Assembly (NCBI GenBank): GCA_965198025.1
Contig: OZ240237.1
Location: forward strand, 310,001 to 374,000
Direction: 5' to 3'
Source of the DNA: CAYWWM01 sp965198025
GTDB taxonomy: Bacteria; Acidobacteriota; Terriglobia; 2-12-FULL-54-10
DNA: 64,000 nt
Below, one piece after another: positions 16,668-25,842 of the stretch (position 1 is its first letter; every line of letters starts with the position of its first letter). Position numbers and translations under genes: made by a program. Below the pieces are notes generated by a model, which saw nothing but the letters and a program-made list of their open reading frames with translations, had not been told where the DNA came from and did not search any database.

Positions 16668-18236
16668 ATGCAATTGGGACGCTTCGATTCGATAGCACTC
16701 CTGCTAGTGGTAATGGCCGGGTGTTCCGGTCCGCAGACCGGACCGGACGCTGCGCGCCGCGCGCTCGACGATGCCGCAGCGGCGATGGGTGGATGGGATG
16801 CCTTGAGGGAAGTCAGAATGCAGCACGTCGTGAGTGAAGGGTCCGATTGGGACCCCATCCAGGCGCTGCATCCCGGCGACTCGCGCCACGTCAGCGATTT
16901 TTCACTCACGCGCACGACTGACTATGAGGAAGAAGCGATTCGATTGCAGTACGGCGTAGATTTTTCCTACCCGAGAGAACGATCCGTTTCCTATACGGAA
17001 GTCATTGCGGATGATGCCGGCATGCGGGAGCAAGCGGACTTGGGCGGTGAAGTCACTCAAAGCCGCATGCACGGGAGCGTCTACGCAACGCGGCTGCGCA
17101 ACCTGCGGCGTGCGCCGGTCCGGGTGTTGCTGACGGCCGGTGATGCACAGGGGCTGGACCGGCTTCCGGATGAAGAGGAAGAGGAATCCGGCAATCGGCG
17201 TTCCGTCCAGGTGCTGCGCTACCAGGACGCAGGTCAGACGGTGGAACTGCGCATGGATGCGGCCACGCATCTTCCGGCGAGCGTTACATACCTGGAAGAC
17301 GACGTCACTTTCGGCGATGCTCGAAATGCCTTTGTGTGGACCGATTGGAGAGACGTCAGCGGCGTGATGCTTCCGTTCCGGCAGGATAAGACCTTGAATG
17401 GCCGGCTGATCCGGCAGGAAACCATCCGGGAGATTCAAAACAATCCCGCCGTTGATTCCGCGGCGTTCGCCATTCCGCAACGAGTGCGGCAGGAGCCGGA
17501 ACCCGGTGAGCGGGTGATCTCGCAATGGCCGTTGCGCCGTTTGTCGATGGGTGTCTCCTATCTGTATTTTGGGGGTCCGCAGGACGCCACGCTGGAAGAG
17601 GTGGCCCCGGGGGTATGGCTGGCCAAGGGGCCCGGGCATCAGTCCCTGGTGGTGGAGATGGCGGACTACGTAATGACCTTCGAAGCGCCGCTGTTTGAAG
17701 AGCGTTCCCTGGAAGTCATCGCAGCCGTCAAAGAAAAATTTCCTGACAAGCCCATCCGCTACACCATGATGACTCACTATCATGAAGATCACTCTGGGGG
17801 CATTCGGGCCTTTGCCGCCGAAGGCGCCACCATCATTGCCCACGCCAATATCATTCCATTTGTGGAGGAAGTGCTGAAAGTGCCGAAAACAATCAACCCG
17901 GATTCGCTCGCTCGCATGGCGGCTCAGCCGGAAATTGCCCTCGACGGTGTGGACGGTATGAAGGAGTACTCCGACGGTAGCCGCGTGTTGCAGGTCTTCG
18001 CCCTTGCGAACCCACACGTCCGGGATATGCTGGTGCTCCATATGCCCCAGGAACGGATTACCTTTTCTGGGGATCTGGTAACTGGCGATTTTGATCCCTC
18101 CAGTGTCGAGGATCGGGCGCGTGCTTACTATGCTTTTGTCGAGCAGGAAGGTCTTAATGTAGACCGCATTGTGCGCGTTCACGGCCCGCCGCTTTCGTAC
18201 CGGGAGTTCGCCGCGGTGATGGAGCAGGCGCAGTGA
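16668..18236 (+). CDS. Lipoprotein with C-terminal MBL-fold hydrolase domain
   Basis: 522 aa. It opens with a lipoprotein signal and lipobox VMAGC, giving Cys at about residue 19. The N-terminal 290 residues resemble an outer-membrane-lipoprotein-like beta domain. The C-terminal half is a metallo-beta-lactamase fold with MTHYHEDHSGG (metal ligands), further HANIIPF, FSGDLV and RIVRVHGPP. Start 16668 follows GAGG by 8 nt; the longer frame from 16584 has no signal. It is probably membrane-anchored and facing the periplasm; the substrate is unknown. Confidence 0.83.
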   Translation: MQLGRFDSIALLLVVMAGCSGPQTGPDAARRALDDAAAAMGGWDALREVRMQHVVSEGSDWDPIQALHPGDSRHVSDFSLTRTTDYEEEAIRLQYGVDFSYPRERSVSYTEVIADDAGMREQADLGGEVTQSRMHGSVYATRLRNLRRAPVRVLLTAGDAQGLDRLPDEEEEESGNRRSVQVLRYQDAGQTVELRMDAATHLPASVTYLEDDVTFGDARNAFVWTDWRDVSGVMLPFRQDKTLNGRLIRQETIREIQNNPAVDSAAFAIPQRVRQEPEPGERVISQWPLRRLSMGVSYLYFGGPQDATLEEVAPGVWLAKGPGHQSLVVEMADYVMTFEAPLFEERSLEVIAAVKEKFPDKPIRYTMMTHYHEDHSGGIRAFAAEGATIIAHANIIPFVEEVLKVPKTINPDSLARMAAQPEIALDGVDGMKEYSDGSRVLQVFALANPHVRDMLVLHMPQERITFSGDLVTGDFDPSSVEDRARAYYAFVEQEGLNVDRIVRVHGPPLSYREFAAVMEQAQ

Positions 18237-18467
18237 GATGTCTCTGCTGCCTGCGCTGTATATTCCCGGATTGACCTGCTCCCTGAACGCGGTTCAGTGG
18301 GCTGAGTGTTGGGGTTTGAGAGGTTTACTCGTCCGTATGCCGGATAGGAAAGTCCTTCGCCGTCACACACCATCTATCCAGCCGATGCCAGTCCCGATTG
18401 GCTGCGAGAGGTGGACTATAGCTCTCTCTGCGGGTACGTGGCTGAGTCATTCTTAAGGAGGTCAGGA

Positions 18468-20180
18468 ATGCTACAGAACGGTCGGGCGCAAAAGCTGGGT
18501 GCTGGGTTATTGTGCGTAGCGGTTCTATTGGGCGGTCGCAGTGAATTGTTTGCGGCTCAGCAATCCAGTCAAGAAACGATTGCAGAGTGGCGTTCGTGCA
18601 ACGCATTCCTGGTGCCCCAGGAACGTGTGAACGGAATGCTGGTCGGGCAAGAAGACTGCCGGATGCTGGAAACAGGCTTTTCGTATCTGGAGGGAGGGTA
18701 CCGGCGCGTAGACGTGCGCGTTACGGGAACGGTCTCGGGCGTCACTGCCACTACCGATCCTGTTCCGGATGGCTACTCCGAGAATCGGGAAGGGCAGATG
18801 GCGGAGTATTTCAATTCGGAGCCGGACTTCGTGTTTGCTCAGTTTGGTCGCAACGAATGGTCTAGGTACACAGCGAGATACGAGGGGGCTGCCGGTGTAG
18901 GGGTGAACCTCTTCGTTCCGGAGAGTGAATCGCAGTGGAACGGAAAACTTTTCTTCGTCATCACGGGGACCGGCTTGTGTTCCCGTGACTCCGTCTCAGA
19001 AACTGAGGATCGCTCCGATCCGCTGCGAGACGTTAGCAAGTATGACAAGCTCATGTTGGCGAAGGGTTACGCGGTTGCCATCACGACGCGAGCGGTGGCC
19101 CCGCCCGCCGGCGAAACCCCGTGTTCTACAGTTCCTCTAGACAACGGGGAAACATTGGTCAATATGAATTTTACGGATCATCCGGACATCCATCTTGGAT
19201 TCTTGCAGCTGGCGGAGAACCTGCTCGTATCCCAGCTCGGCCGGGAGCCGTCACGGAGATACTTTTATGGCAAGTCCTCCGGTGCGAGATTGGGAAGACT
19301 GATCAATTACAAACCGGGTTTGAACTTTGATGGGTCAGGGGAACGGATCTTTGACGGGTTCTTGTTGGATGACGCCGCCACCGGCCTATGGCTGCCCGTC
19401 TTGATGCGAGACGGCGAAGACGTTTTGTTTGCAACCGATCAGGAAAAAGAGCGGTTTGCGAAACAAATTGACATCTCGCACCAACTGTATGTGAATTGGC
19501 GCCCCCACGCTTTACCCGAGTGGGTATCCCCCGTCTACCTTGTCAACAAGCGGAGAAACGCGGAATTGCTGCGAGAAAAGGGGCTCGCAGACAAGCACCG
19601 CATGTATGAAGTTCGGGGAGTCAGCCATTCGGGCGGTGAATACGCGACCGGTGGAGCAGGGGGAGATGTTCAAACGCTGGATCTGTCGAAGACGATGGAT
19701 GCGATGATTGACCTCCTGGATAACTGGGTGGAACGAGGTGCAGAGCCTCCACCGACCAAATCGGACTGGCTGGAACTGGGGGATATCGACGGAGACGGGA
19801 TCAACGAGAATCCGGCCGTCGCGCTGCCGGAAGTGGCCTGCCCCGTGGGTGTCTATTATCCCTACCCTCCAAGCTTAGGCGGTAGAGGTGTGGGAACGAC
19901 GGGTTTTGCTGCCTTCGACGGCACAAGTCTTGAGCCACTCGACGGCCGAGACGTCTTTGTGGATATGAATCGGAACCGATATCCGGATTACCGGGAGACC
20001 GTAACCCAGGCGTGGCGCCGACTAGGCCTGTTGGAGCCGGGTGTGCCATTCGGTCGGACAGCGTATGTGGACTGCGTCCGCGCGTCTGTTCGGGAATTGA
20101 GGGAAGAGCAATTGATTACAGAAGATCGAGCTGCTTCATACATCGAGGAAGCCGCTCAGGCAGAGTTGCCAACGCCGTGA
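18468..20180 (+). CDS. Exported alpha/beta-hydrolase-like protein
   Basis: 570 aa with a strong ribosome-binding site (AAGGAGG, 7 nt before the ATG) and a signal peptide ending near LFAAQ. It matches the layout of large secreted proteins annotated as alpha/beta hydrolase domain-containing: GKLFFVITGTGL, LAKGYAVAITTRA, a nucleophile-elbow-like YFYGKSSGARLG (Gly-x-Ser-x-Gly in the form GKSSG) and a late His in RGVSHSGGEY. A C-terminal segment contains a short calcium-binding-like GDIDGDGINEN. The substrate could be an ester or polymer. It is 231 bp downstream of the MBL lipoprotein gene. Confidence 0.75.
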   Translation: MLQNGRAQKLGAGLLCVAVLLGGRSELFAAQQSSQETIAEWRSCNAFLVPQERVNGMLVGQEDCRMLETGFSYLEGGYRRVDVRVTGTVSGVTATTDPVPDGYSENREGQMAEYFNSEPDFVFAQFGRNEWSRYTARYEGAAGVGVNLFVPESESQWNGKLFFVITGTGLCSRDSVSETEDRSDPLRDVSKYDKLMLAKGYAVAITTRAVAPPAGETPCSTVPLDNGETLVNMNFTDHPDIHLGFLQLAENLLVSQLGREPSRRYFYGKSSGARLGRLINYKPGLNFDGSGERIFDGFLLDDAATGLWLPVLMRDGEDVLFATDQEKERFAKQIDISHQLYVNWRPHALPEWVSPVYLVNKRRNAELLREKGLADKHRMYEVRGVSHSGGEYATGGAGGDVQTLDLSKTMDAMIDLLDNWVERGAEPPPTKSDWLELGDIDGDGINENPAVALPEVACPVGVYYPYPPSLGGRGVGTTGFAAFDGTSLEPLDGRDVFVDMNRNRYPDYRETVTQAWRRLGLLEPGVPFGRTAYVDCVRASVRELREEQLITEDRAASYIEEAAQAELPTP

Positions 20181-20304
20181 GGCGGAGGCTTCGACCGTGT
20201 TGCAGTGGTTCGATTTTGATATGGAAGCGACTGACGCCCACGGAGAGCAATGGACAGGAACCTGCTGAGGATCGCGCAATAGAGCGCAGCAAGGCGGCCG
20301 TAAG

Positions 20305-20356
20305 GGCACGGCTTCAGTCGTGCCGTACGAGCTGGAAAAACAAGGGCTTCAGCCCC
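20305..20356. repeat. Two short palindromic hairpins in the intergenic region
   Basis: GGCACG-gcttcagt-CGTGCC (20305-20324) and GGGCT-TC-AGCCC (20344-20355) both centre on CTTCAG. Between convergent genes they could act as bidirectional transcription or decay barriers. They look like members of dispersed REP-type repeats. Confidence 0.5.
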
Positions 20357-20407
20357 TGAGGTTTGTAGTTCTCGGTCGTTCACAGAACGCGCTGTAAAAC
20401 GCGATGC

Positions 20408-21202
20408 TCAATAGGAAGTGGAAATGGCTTTTTCGCCATCCCCATGATATCGGGCAAACCATGCACTGATCATGGAGGCAACGTATTCAGCTGCCGCCCG
20501 CTCAGCCAGCAAATGGTCGGCGCCTGGGATCGCAACGAAACTCTTCGGGTGTTTCCCGGCTTCGAATATGCGATGGGCATGGTCAATAGCGACGACCTCA
20601 TCCGAAGGAGAGTGCAGAACAAGGAGGGGACGGTGGATTTCGCCAATGGCACGCCGTAGATTGTGCTCCTGAAGGTCTTCCAGAAGTTGTCGCTTGATTC
20701 GGAATGTCCGTCCTGCCAAGAGCACGTCCGCTTCACCCTCAGTCATAATTTCAGGAGCCGCCCTCGTAAGAATCGGCTTGAGGTGCGCTAGGTCCGAAGG
20801 TGCTCCAATCGTGACCACGGCAGAGGACTCAGGGATGGAACGAGCAGCAGCCAATACCGCTGATCCTCCCAGGCTGTGGCCGATGAGAAGATCTGGAGAA
20901 CCGAAATTCTCATTCAAGAACTGTGCGGAAGCGATCACGTCTTCCAGATTGGATAAGAAGTTGGTATCAGCGAAGTCGCCCTCGCTTTCTCCCAATCCGG
21001 TAAAATCAAATCGCAGAACGGCAATTCCCCGATTCGCCAGCCCCCGGCTGATTCGGCTGACGGCATGGTAGTCCTTCGAGCATGTAAAGCAATGAGTGAA
21101 CAAGGCGTGCGCCAGGGGCCGGTCTGACGGGCGGTCCAGACGCGCTGCAAGCTTCCGCCCCGACCGCCCGTTGATCAGTAGCTGCTCAGTTTGCGTTTCC
21201 AT
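20408..21202 (-). CDS. Alpha/beta hydrolase
   Basis: 264 aa, single domain, no signal peptide. Catalytic features are LIGHSLGGSA (nucleophile Ser, about residue 109), the acid in SPSDEVV and the His in GADHLL. The N-terminal pattern (GRKLAARLDRP, ALFTHCFTCSKD, FDFTGLGESEGDF) is that of the hydrolase half of bifunctional hydrolase/OsmC proteins, but no OsmC domain follows; the frame stops after the hydrolase. GGAG-AGGA precedes the ATG. Confidence 0.88.
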   Translation of the reverse strand: METQTEQLLINGRSGRKLAARLDRPSDRPLAHALFTHCFTCSKDYHAVSRISRGLANRGIAVLRFDFTGLGESEGDFADTNFLSNLEDVIASAQFLNENFGSPDLLIGHSLGGSAVLAAARSIPESSAVVTIGAPSDLAHLKPILTRAAPEIMTEGEADVLLAGRTFRIKRQLLEDLQEHNLRRAIGEIHRPLLVLHSPSDEVVAIDHAHRIFEAGKHPKSFVAIPGADHLLAERAAAEYVASMISAWFARYHGDGEKAISTSY

Positions 21203-21346
21203 TCCTCTCCCCTGGAGTCGGTCAGCTCCTGCTCTGAAACGGGCTCCATCGTTACGGTCTAACGCACTCGCAATCCGCGAGGCTTACGGGTCTCGGGAGG
21301 CCCAAGCCGATTCCCGAATCAAGCTGATGGGCAAACAGTCTGGAGA

Positions 21347-22081
21347 TCATCGTTTGTCACAAGCCCCCACCTCCCGCACCACGCGAAAGCCATAATCGGA
21401 GTACTGAAAGGCCGGGGGAATGCTGGACCGCGCCGCGCACCGACTCACCTTGATCTGGTGCCGCCACGAACCACCCCGGGAGGCGCGCCGCTCGCCGGTT
21501 GAAGGTCCCGGCGGGTTTCGCTCGGGGGATCGGGCATAATAGTTCTTGTCGAACCAGTCGGCACACCACTCGTGGACATTCTCTCCGATGTCCCACAATC
21601 CGAATGGATTCGGTGAGCCCTCTCCGACGATTCGAGGGCCATCGACCTTGCCAGTCCAGCGGCGGAGATAGTTGGGCCACTGTTGTGGCAGCTCATTCCC
21701 CCACGCGTAAGTAAGGCCTTCGCAACCACCCCGTGCTGCCCGCTCCCATTCGGCCTCCGTGGGCAGGCGATACCGCAGGCCGGTCAGTCTGCTCAGCCAA
21801 TTGCAATAATCGCTGGCTTCGAACCAGCTTATGGCGACAACGGGTTGGTTCGGTTGGTTAAACGCAGGCTCGTTCCAGTGCGGTGGTGCGGGGTGGCCGG
21901 TCGCATCGAGGAACACTGCAAAATCGCAGTTCCGCACCTGAAAAACCCCCATTTCAAAAGCGTCTATGTAGACCCTGTGAACTGGGCGTTCTTCGTCTTG
22001 CCCCTCTTCGCTTCCCATTAGAAATTTTCCTGACGGAATCAGGACACAGTGCAACTCCGGAATCTCGCTCGCAGACTTCAT
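21347..22081 (-). CDS. Formylglycine-generating-enzyme-like (SUMF1) protein
   Basis: 244 aa, a single FGE-sulfatase domain: IPSGKFLMGSEEGQDEERPVHRVYIDAF, VVAISWFEASDYCNWLSRLTG, YRLPTEAEWERAARGG, GNVHEWCADW-type and GFRVVRE at the end. In authentic formylglycine-generating enzymes two cysteines follow GGSF; here the segment reads GGSWRHQIKVSRCAARS, with the first cysteine position replaced. It is therefore probably a structural or other-function SUMF1 homologue and not a sulfatase activator. No sulfatase gene is nearby. ATG at 22081 is preferred (GGAGAG about 10 nt upstream); a GTG at 22106-22108 is possible. Confidence 0.84.
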   Translation of the reverse strand: MKSASEIPELHCVLIPSGKFLMGSEEGQDEERPVHRVYIDAFEMGVFQVRNCDFAVFLDATGHPAPPHWNEPAFNQPNQPVVAISWFEASDYCNWLSRLTGLRYRLPTEAEWERAARGGCEGLTYAWGNELPQQWPNYLRRWTGKVDGPRIVGEGSPNPFGLWDIGENVHEWCADWFDKNYYARSPERNPPGPSTGERRASRGGSWRHQIKVSRCAARSSIPPAFQYSDYGFRVVREVGACDKR

Positions 22082-22211
22082 CCGTTCATTTCTCTCCCGG
22101 GATCGCACAGATCAACCTTACGGCAGCAGAATCCAGTGTCGGCTGGCGCTGCATGCCGGGTCATTCAACTGGACCGTTGACGCTGTGGACGGCGCCGCAG
22201 AGCACTGTTCC

Positions 22212-23363
22212 TTATTGGCCGCTCGGCGGAATCGATCCAGGGGCTGGCGTAATCGGCGTCCATCCAGGGTGGGGTTCGGAGACGACGCGACTCCGCAGGG
22301 TTCCAAGGTTCCCGATGGTAATCTCAATCGTTTCGCCAACTGCGAATGGCATCGAAGGGCTGGGTACGCCTGTCGAAACGATGTCTCCCGGCTCCAGAGT
22401 CATTCGCTCGCTCAGGTAGGAAATGGATTGCTGCAGGGTGAACGTCAGCATTCGGGTATTCCCGTTGTCTCCCGGCCACTCGTGTTGTTTTCCGTTGACC
22501 GCCGCACCGATATCGAGGTTGCCTGGGTCCGGCACGTCTTCCTTCAATGTGATGTAGGGTCCGGCCACTGTGAACGTGTCGAGTCCTTTGGCGACGTTGC
22601 TTCCTTGCGAGGGATGTCGCCCCTGTGGCAGGTCGCGGGAGCTCACGTCGTTAAAATTCGTGTAGCCGAAGACGTAGTCGAGTGCTTCTGACACCGGGAC
22701 AAATCGGGCCCTCTTGCTGATGATGGCTGCGAACTCCGGCTCGTACACGCCATTGTTCAGCAAGCCCCAGAGGTTAATGACGCCGTTGTGTGCGGCCAAC
22801 CCCGAAGGAGGCTTAAAGAAGAAGCTCGGGAACTCCACCCTGTCGTAATTTCCGGGCGAGCCATCCGCGCTGGGCCGTTGATAGGCGCCCGCCCCCGCCA
22901 CGATCTTCGAGGGATTGGTGATGGGAGGAAGGTAGGTGACGCCTGCGGGCGGATGGAAGACTCGATGCACCCCTCCCGGATCGGTGAAGCTGCCGCTCGA
23001 CCTCAGCCTGGTGATGGTCCCGTGAACCGTCCGGACGGAGCGGACCGATGCATCACCGGCCTCGATCAAGGAGCGCATGTCGATCGGAACGGGTGCCAGC
23101 CCGGATACTTCCGGAGCCCCTGCCTTGACCAGGTAGAGGATGGCGTTGTGCACGTCGACAACGTCTTCCTGCCCGTTTCCACGCGTGGTGCCGAGCCGCG
23201 GGCCGCCGTTTCCTACCTGGAAGGTCAGCAGCCGGAAGGTATTCTCGTTGGTCTGCTGTGCGACGGCATCGGAAAAGGGGAGCACCAATCCCGCTAAGGC
23301 CGCCGCTGTAACCAGCGTCGCGCTCCAGAAGCGAAACCTGCGTTGCGTGGTTCTCTTTGCCAT
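22212..23363 (-). CDS. Fumarylacetoacetate hydrolase-family protein, exported
   Basis: 383 aa with a signal peptide (residues about 10-36, ending DAVAQ). The FAH domain (about 155-370) keeps the Glu-x-Glu metal motif (VYEPEFAAII), the later Asp (YTNFNDVSSRD), FKPPSGLAAHNG, and STGVPSPSMPFAVG near the end. FAH-family enzymes hydrolyse C-C bonds or act as decarboxylases/hydratases on keto acids and are usually cytoplasmic; the export signal is notable. AAGGAGG sits 9 nt before the ATG. Confidence 0.87.
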   Translation of the reverse strand: MAKRTTQRRFRFWSATLVTAAALAGLVLPFSDAVAQQTNENTFRLLTFQVGNGGPRLGTTRGNGQEDVVDVHNAILYLVKAGAPEVSGLAPVPIDMRSLIEAGDASVRSVRTVHGTITRLRSSGSFTDPGGVHRVFHPPAGVTYLPPITNPSKIVAGAGAYQRPSADGSPGNYDRVEFPSFFFKPPSGLAAHNGVINLWGLLNNGVYEPEFAAIISKRARFVPVSEALDYVFGYTNFNDVSSRDLPQGRHPSQGSNVAKGLDTFTVAGPYITLKEDVPDPGNLDIGAAVNGKQHEWPGDNGNTRMLTFTLQQSISYLSERMTLEPGDIVSTGVPSPSMPFAVGETIEITIGNLGTLRSRVVSEPHPGWTPITPAPGSIPPSGQ

Positions 23364-23587
23364 CTTACTTTTCCTCCTTTGTTTTGGGTGGCCATTCGGA
23401 CAAGGTGCGTGGTGGGACGATCCTTTTCTTCACTCCAAAGGCCGTGGGACACGCCCTGTTACCAATCCCAGGCGGGTTGGAAGAGGCACTGCACGCCTGC
23501 CGCTTCCGGTCGGTCCTGAAAGCGGTTCAGGCTAGTTCTTTCGTATAGCGTGCGATCTGTAGGTCACTGATGAACAAATAAGAAAAA

Positions 23588-23672
23588 TGGTGCGGGAGGG
23601 GGGATTTGAACCCCCACGCCTTTCGGCGCCACCCCCTCAAGATGGTGTGTCTGCCAGTTCCACCACTCCCGC
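23588..23672 (-). tRNA. tRNA-Leu (anticodon GAG)
   Basis: The 85-nt minus-strand sequence folds as a class II tRNA: acceptor GCGGGAG/CUCCCGC, D arm with GGCAGA, anticodon stem CCAUC/GGUGG around loop UUGAGGG (anticodon GAG), a long variable arm (CGCC GAAA GGCG), T arm GGGGG-UUCAAAU-CCCCC and an encoded CCA. It lies directly after secG on the same strand. Confidence 0.97.
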
Positions 23673-23682
23673 AATGAATCAC

Positions 23683-24108
23683 CTATTGAGCCGGAGGCTC
23701 TGTCGTGGACTCCTCGGCCGGAGGCGGTGCGGGCGCAACCTCGGTCTGGACCTCAATGCCCATAGGAAGACCGGTGCCCGTTGTTCCCTCTCCCGGGGCA
23801 GGCACGGCGCCTGGAGCGAACGGTTCCGTCGCCGCAGCCGGCTCATCGCCCAGGACCGTTGGTCCTCCCGCCCCCCGCAACTGATTCCCCAGGATGGCCA
23901 GCATAATCGAAGTTAGCATGAAAAGCACCGCCAGGACCACCGTTGCCTTGGACAGGAAGGTTGCCGTCCCCCGCGGCCCGAACGCTGTCTGGCTTCCCAT
24001 TCCGCCGAACGCGCCCGCCAGGTCCGCCCCGCGCGCGCTCTGCAGAAGCACCGAAAAAACCAGGATGACTGCCACCAGTACGTGCAGTGCTGTCAATAAC
24101 CCAATCAC
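23683..24108 (-). CDS. secG: Preprotein translocase subunit SecG
   Basis: 141 aa, GTG start. Two membrane helices (about residues 3-22 and 53-75) enclose the SecG signature LLQSARGADLAGAFGGMGSQTAFGPRG, TFLSKATVVLAVLFML. The C-terminal third is an Ala/Pro/Glu-rich tail, common in this phylum. It is the accessory subunit of SecYEG. It follows tpiA by 32 bp on the same strand, the classical tpiA-secG arrangement. Confidence 0.95.
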   Translation of the reverse strand: MIGLLTALHVLVAVILVFSVLLQSARGADLAGAFGGMGSQTAFGPRGTATFLSKATVVLAVLFMLTSIMLAILGNQLRGAGGPTVLGDEPAAATEPFAPGAVPAPGEGTTGTGLPMGIEVQTEVAPAPPPAEESTTEPPAQ

Positions 24109-24140
24109 GCAAGCCTGCCTTTCTGGAAAGCCCCTTCCGG

Positions 24141-24932
24141 TTAGGACTCGTAGTGAACAATCGCTGCGAGCGAAATCGGGTCGAGGCTCGCTCCTCCAAT
24201 CAGGGCCCCGTCAATATCGGGCTGCGCCATCAACCCTGCGATGTTGTTTGGTTTGACGCTGCCCCCATACAGAATTCGCAGCCGCGCAGCCACGGCCTCG
24301 GAAACCATCCGGCCCACGCGCTCCCGGATGTACCGATGGGCCGCTTGGGCAATTTCCGGGGTTGCTGTGCGCCCCGTTCCGATAGCCCAGACCGGCTCGT
24401 ACGCAATCATCATAGGAGAGAACTCGGCCTCGGTCAACCCGGCCAGACCTTGTGTCAACTGCCGCTCCAGCACTGCTTCGGTCTGCCTGGCCTCCCGCTC
24501 CGCCAGGGTCTCCCCAATGCACACAATGGGTCCCAAGCCCGCTCCCAGCGCAGCCCGGATTTTCTTGTTCACGCTCTCGTCGGTCTCGCCGAAAAACTGC
24601 CGGCGCTCGGAGTGGCCGATCAACGCATGCCCGCAACCCGCGTCGCGAATCATCCCGGCCGAAACGGCGCCCGTGAACGCTCCCTCCTTTTCCCAATGCA
24701 AGTCCTGCGCGCTCAGCGAGATCCCAATCTCTCTCCCCAGTTCGGCGGCCCGGTGCAGGGCCGTGAACGGCGCGGCGATCACGATGTCGCAATGCGTCAC
24801 GCCCGCAATCCTTGGGCCCACCGCTGCGAAAAAAGCTTCTGTTTCCGCAACCGTCTTGTACATCTTCCAGTTGCCGGCAATCACCGGTCTGCGTGTGTTG
24901 GAGGACAATGCTTTACCCCGATTCACTTGCAT
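24141..24932 (-). CDS. tpiA: Triosephosphate isomerase
   Basis: 263 aa (family about 250). It interconverts dihydroxyacetone phosphate and glyceraldehyde-3-phosphate. Catalytic residues are visible: NWKM (Lys near residue 23), HALIGHSERR (electrophilic His), AYEPVWAIGTG (base Glu and start of loop 6), and LYGGSVKPNN and IGGASL phosphate-binding segments. About ten extra N-terminal residues precede the usual RRPVIAGNWKM. It is operonic with secG and divergent from the SAM adenosyltransferase gene. Confidence 0.97.
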   Translation of the reverse strand: MQVNRGKALSSNTRRPVIAGNWKMYKTVAETEAFFAAVGPRIAGVTHCDIVIAAPFTALHRAAELGREIGISLSAQDLHWEKEGAFTGAVSAGMIRDAGCGHALIGHSERRQFFGETDESVNKKIRAALGAGLGPIVCIGETLAEREARQTEAVLERQLTQGLAGLTEAEFSPMMIAYEPVWAIGTGRTATPEIAQAAHRYIRERVGRMVSEAVAARLRILYGGSVKPNNIAGLMAQPDIDGALIGGASLDPISLAAIVHYES

Positions 24933-25012
24933 GCCGAAAGAGCTCCCGCGAGCTTGACAACGCGGGTTCGCTTCGCTACTTTCGCTAAGAAATTGTACAC
25001 GAGGATATCCGC

Positions 25013-25813
25013 TTGGCGCGCGGCATCGTTACGCTGACCACCGACTTCGGCTATTCCGATTATTACGTAGGCGCTCTGAAAGGTGTTATTCTGAACGTCA
25101 ATCCCGATGTGCAAATCATTGACCTTTGCCACGACCTCCGGCCCTATGACGTCATGGACGGTGCATTCGCGATCGCCCAGGCCTACCATTATTTCCCCCC
25201 CGGCACGATCCACCTGGTGGTCGTCGACCCCGGAGTCGGCGGCTCGCGGCGCCCGATCCTGGTCTCGGCGGGCAAGTATCATTTCGTCGCTCCGGATAAC
25301 GGCGTTCTCTCGCTGCTCTATGTCCGCGAGGAAACCGTGACCGTGCGGCACATTACGGCCACCCAGTATTTTCTCCAGCCCGTCAGCCAGACGTTCCATG
25401 CCCGCGACATCTTCGGCCCCGTCGCAGCCTGGGTGAGCCGGCAGGTGGAACCGAAAAAATTCGGTGATCCGGTCGACGACTTTGTGCGCTTTCAGATCCC
25501 GCAGCCCAAAAAGGTAAGCGACCGCCTCCTGAAGGGCGTCGTTCTGCGCACGGACCGTTTCGGTACGCTCGCCACGAATCTGACTCCGGATGACGTCCCG
25601 GAGCTCTTCGGCGAGACCCCGCCTGCCTTCAAGCTCGTCGTCGGCAAGAAGGAAGTCACCAGGCTCGCCGCCAGTTATGAGCACGAGGCCCCCGGCGAAT
25701 TGTTCGCGATTCTCGGCAGTTCGGGGTATCTTGAAATATCCGTCAATCGGGGGGACGCCGCTGCCGCCATGGGCGTTGGCAGTGGGGCCGAGGTCGATTT
25801 GATCCTGAGCTGA
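25013..25813 (+). CDS. SAM hydroxide adenosyltransferase (DUF62 / chlorinase-fluorinase fold)
   Basis: 266 aa. Members hydrolyse S-adenosylmethionine to adenosine and methionine and are related to fluorinase and chlorinase. Family motifs are TLTTDFGYSDYYVG (Asp), VVDPGVGGSRRP (Asp and Arg of the hydroxide-binding triad) and QTFHARDIFGPVAA (His). The Arg-His pair argues for hydrolase, not halogenase, activity. The start is TTG with GAGG 8 nt upstream. It is divergent from tpiA across 80 bp. Confidence 0.92.
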   Translation: MARGIVTLTTDFGYSDYYVGALKGVILNVNPDVQIIDLCHDLRPYDVMDGAFAIAQAYHYFPPGTIHLVVVDPGVGGSRRPILVSAGKYHFVAPDNGVLSLLYVREETVTVRHITATQYFLQPVSQTFHARDIFGPVAAWVSRQVEPKKFGDPVDDFVRFQIPQPKKVSDRLLKGVVLRTDRFGTLATNLTPDDVPELFGETPPAFKLVVGKKEVTRLAASYEHEAPGELFAILGSSGYLEISVNRGDAAAAMGVGSGAEVDLILS

Positions 25814-25842
25814 GGGCGCCCGGACGCTGGGCGCGTATATCC

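Noticed and set aside
16902..18182. 426-aa minus-strand ORF over the MBL lipoprotein gene
   Set aside because: Shadow frame of a gene with lipobox and metal motifs.
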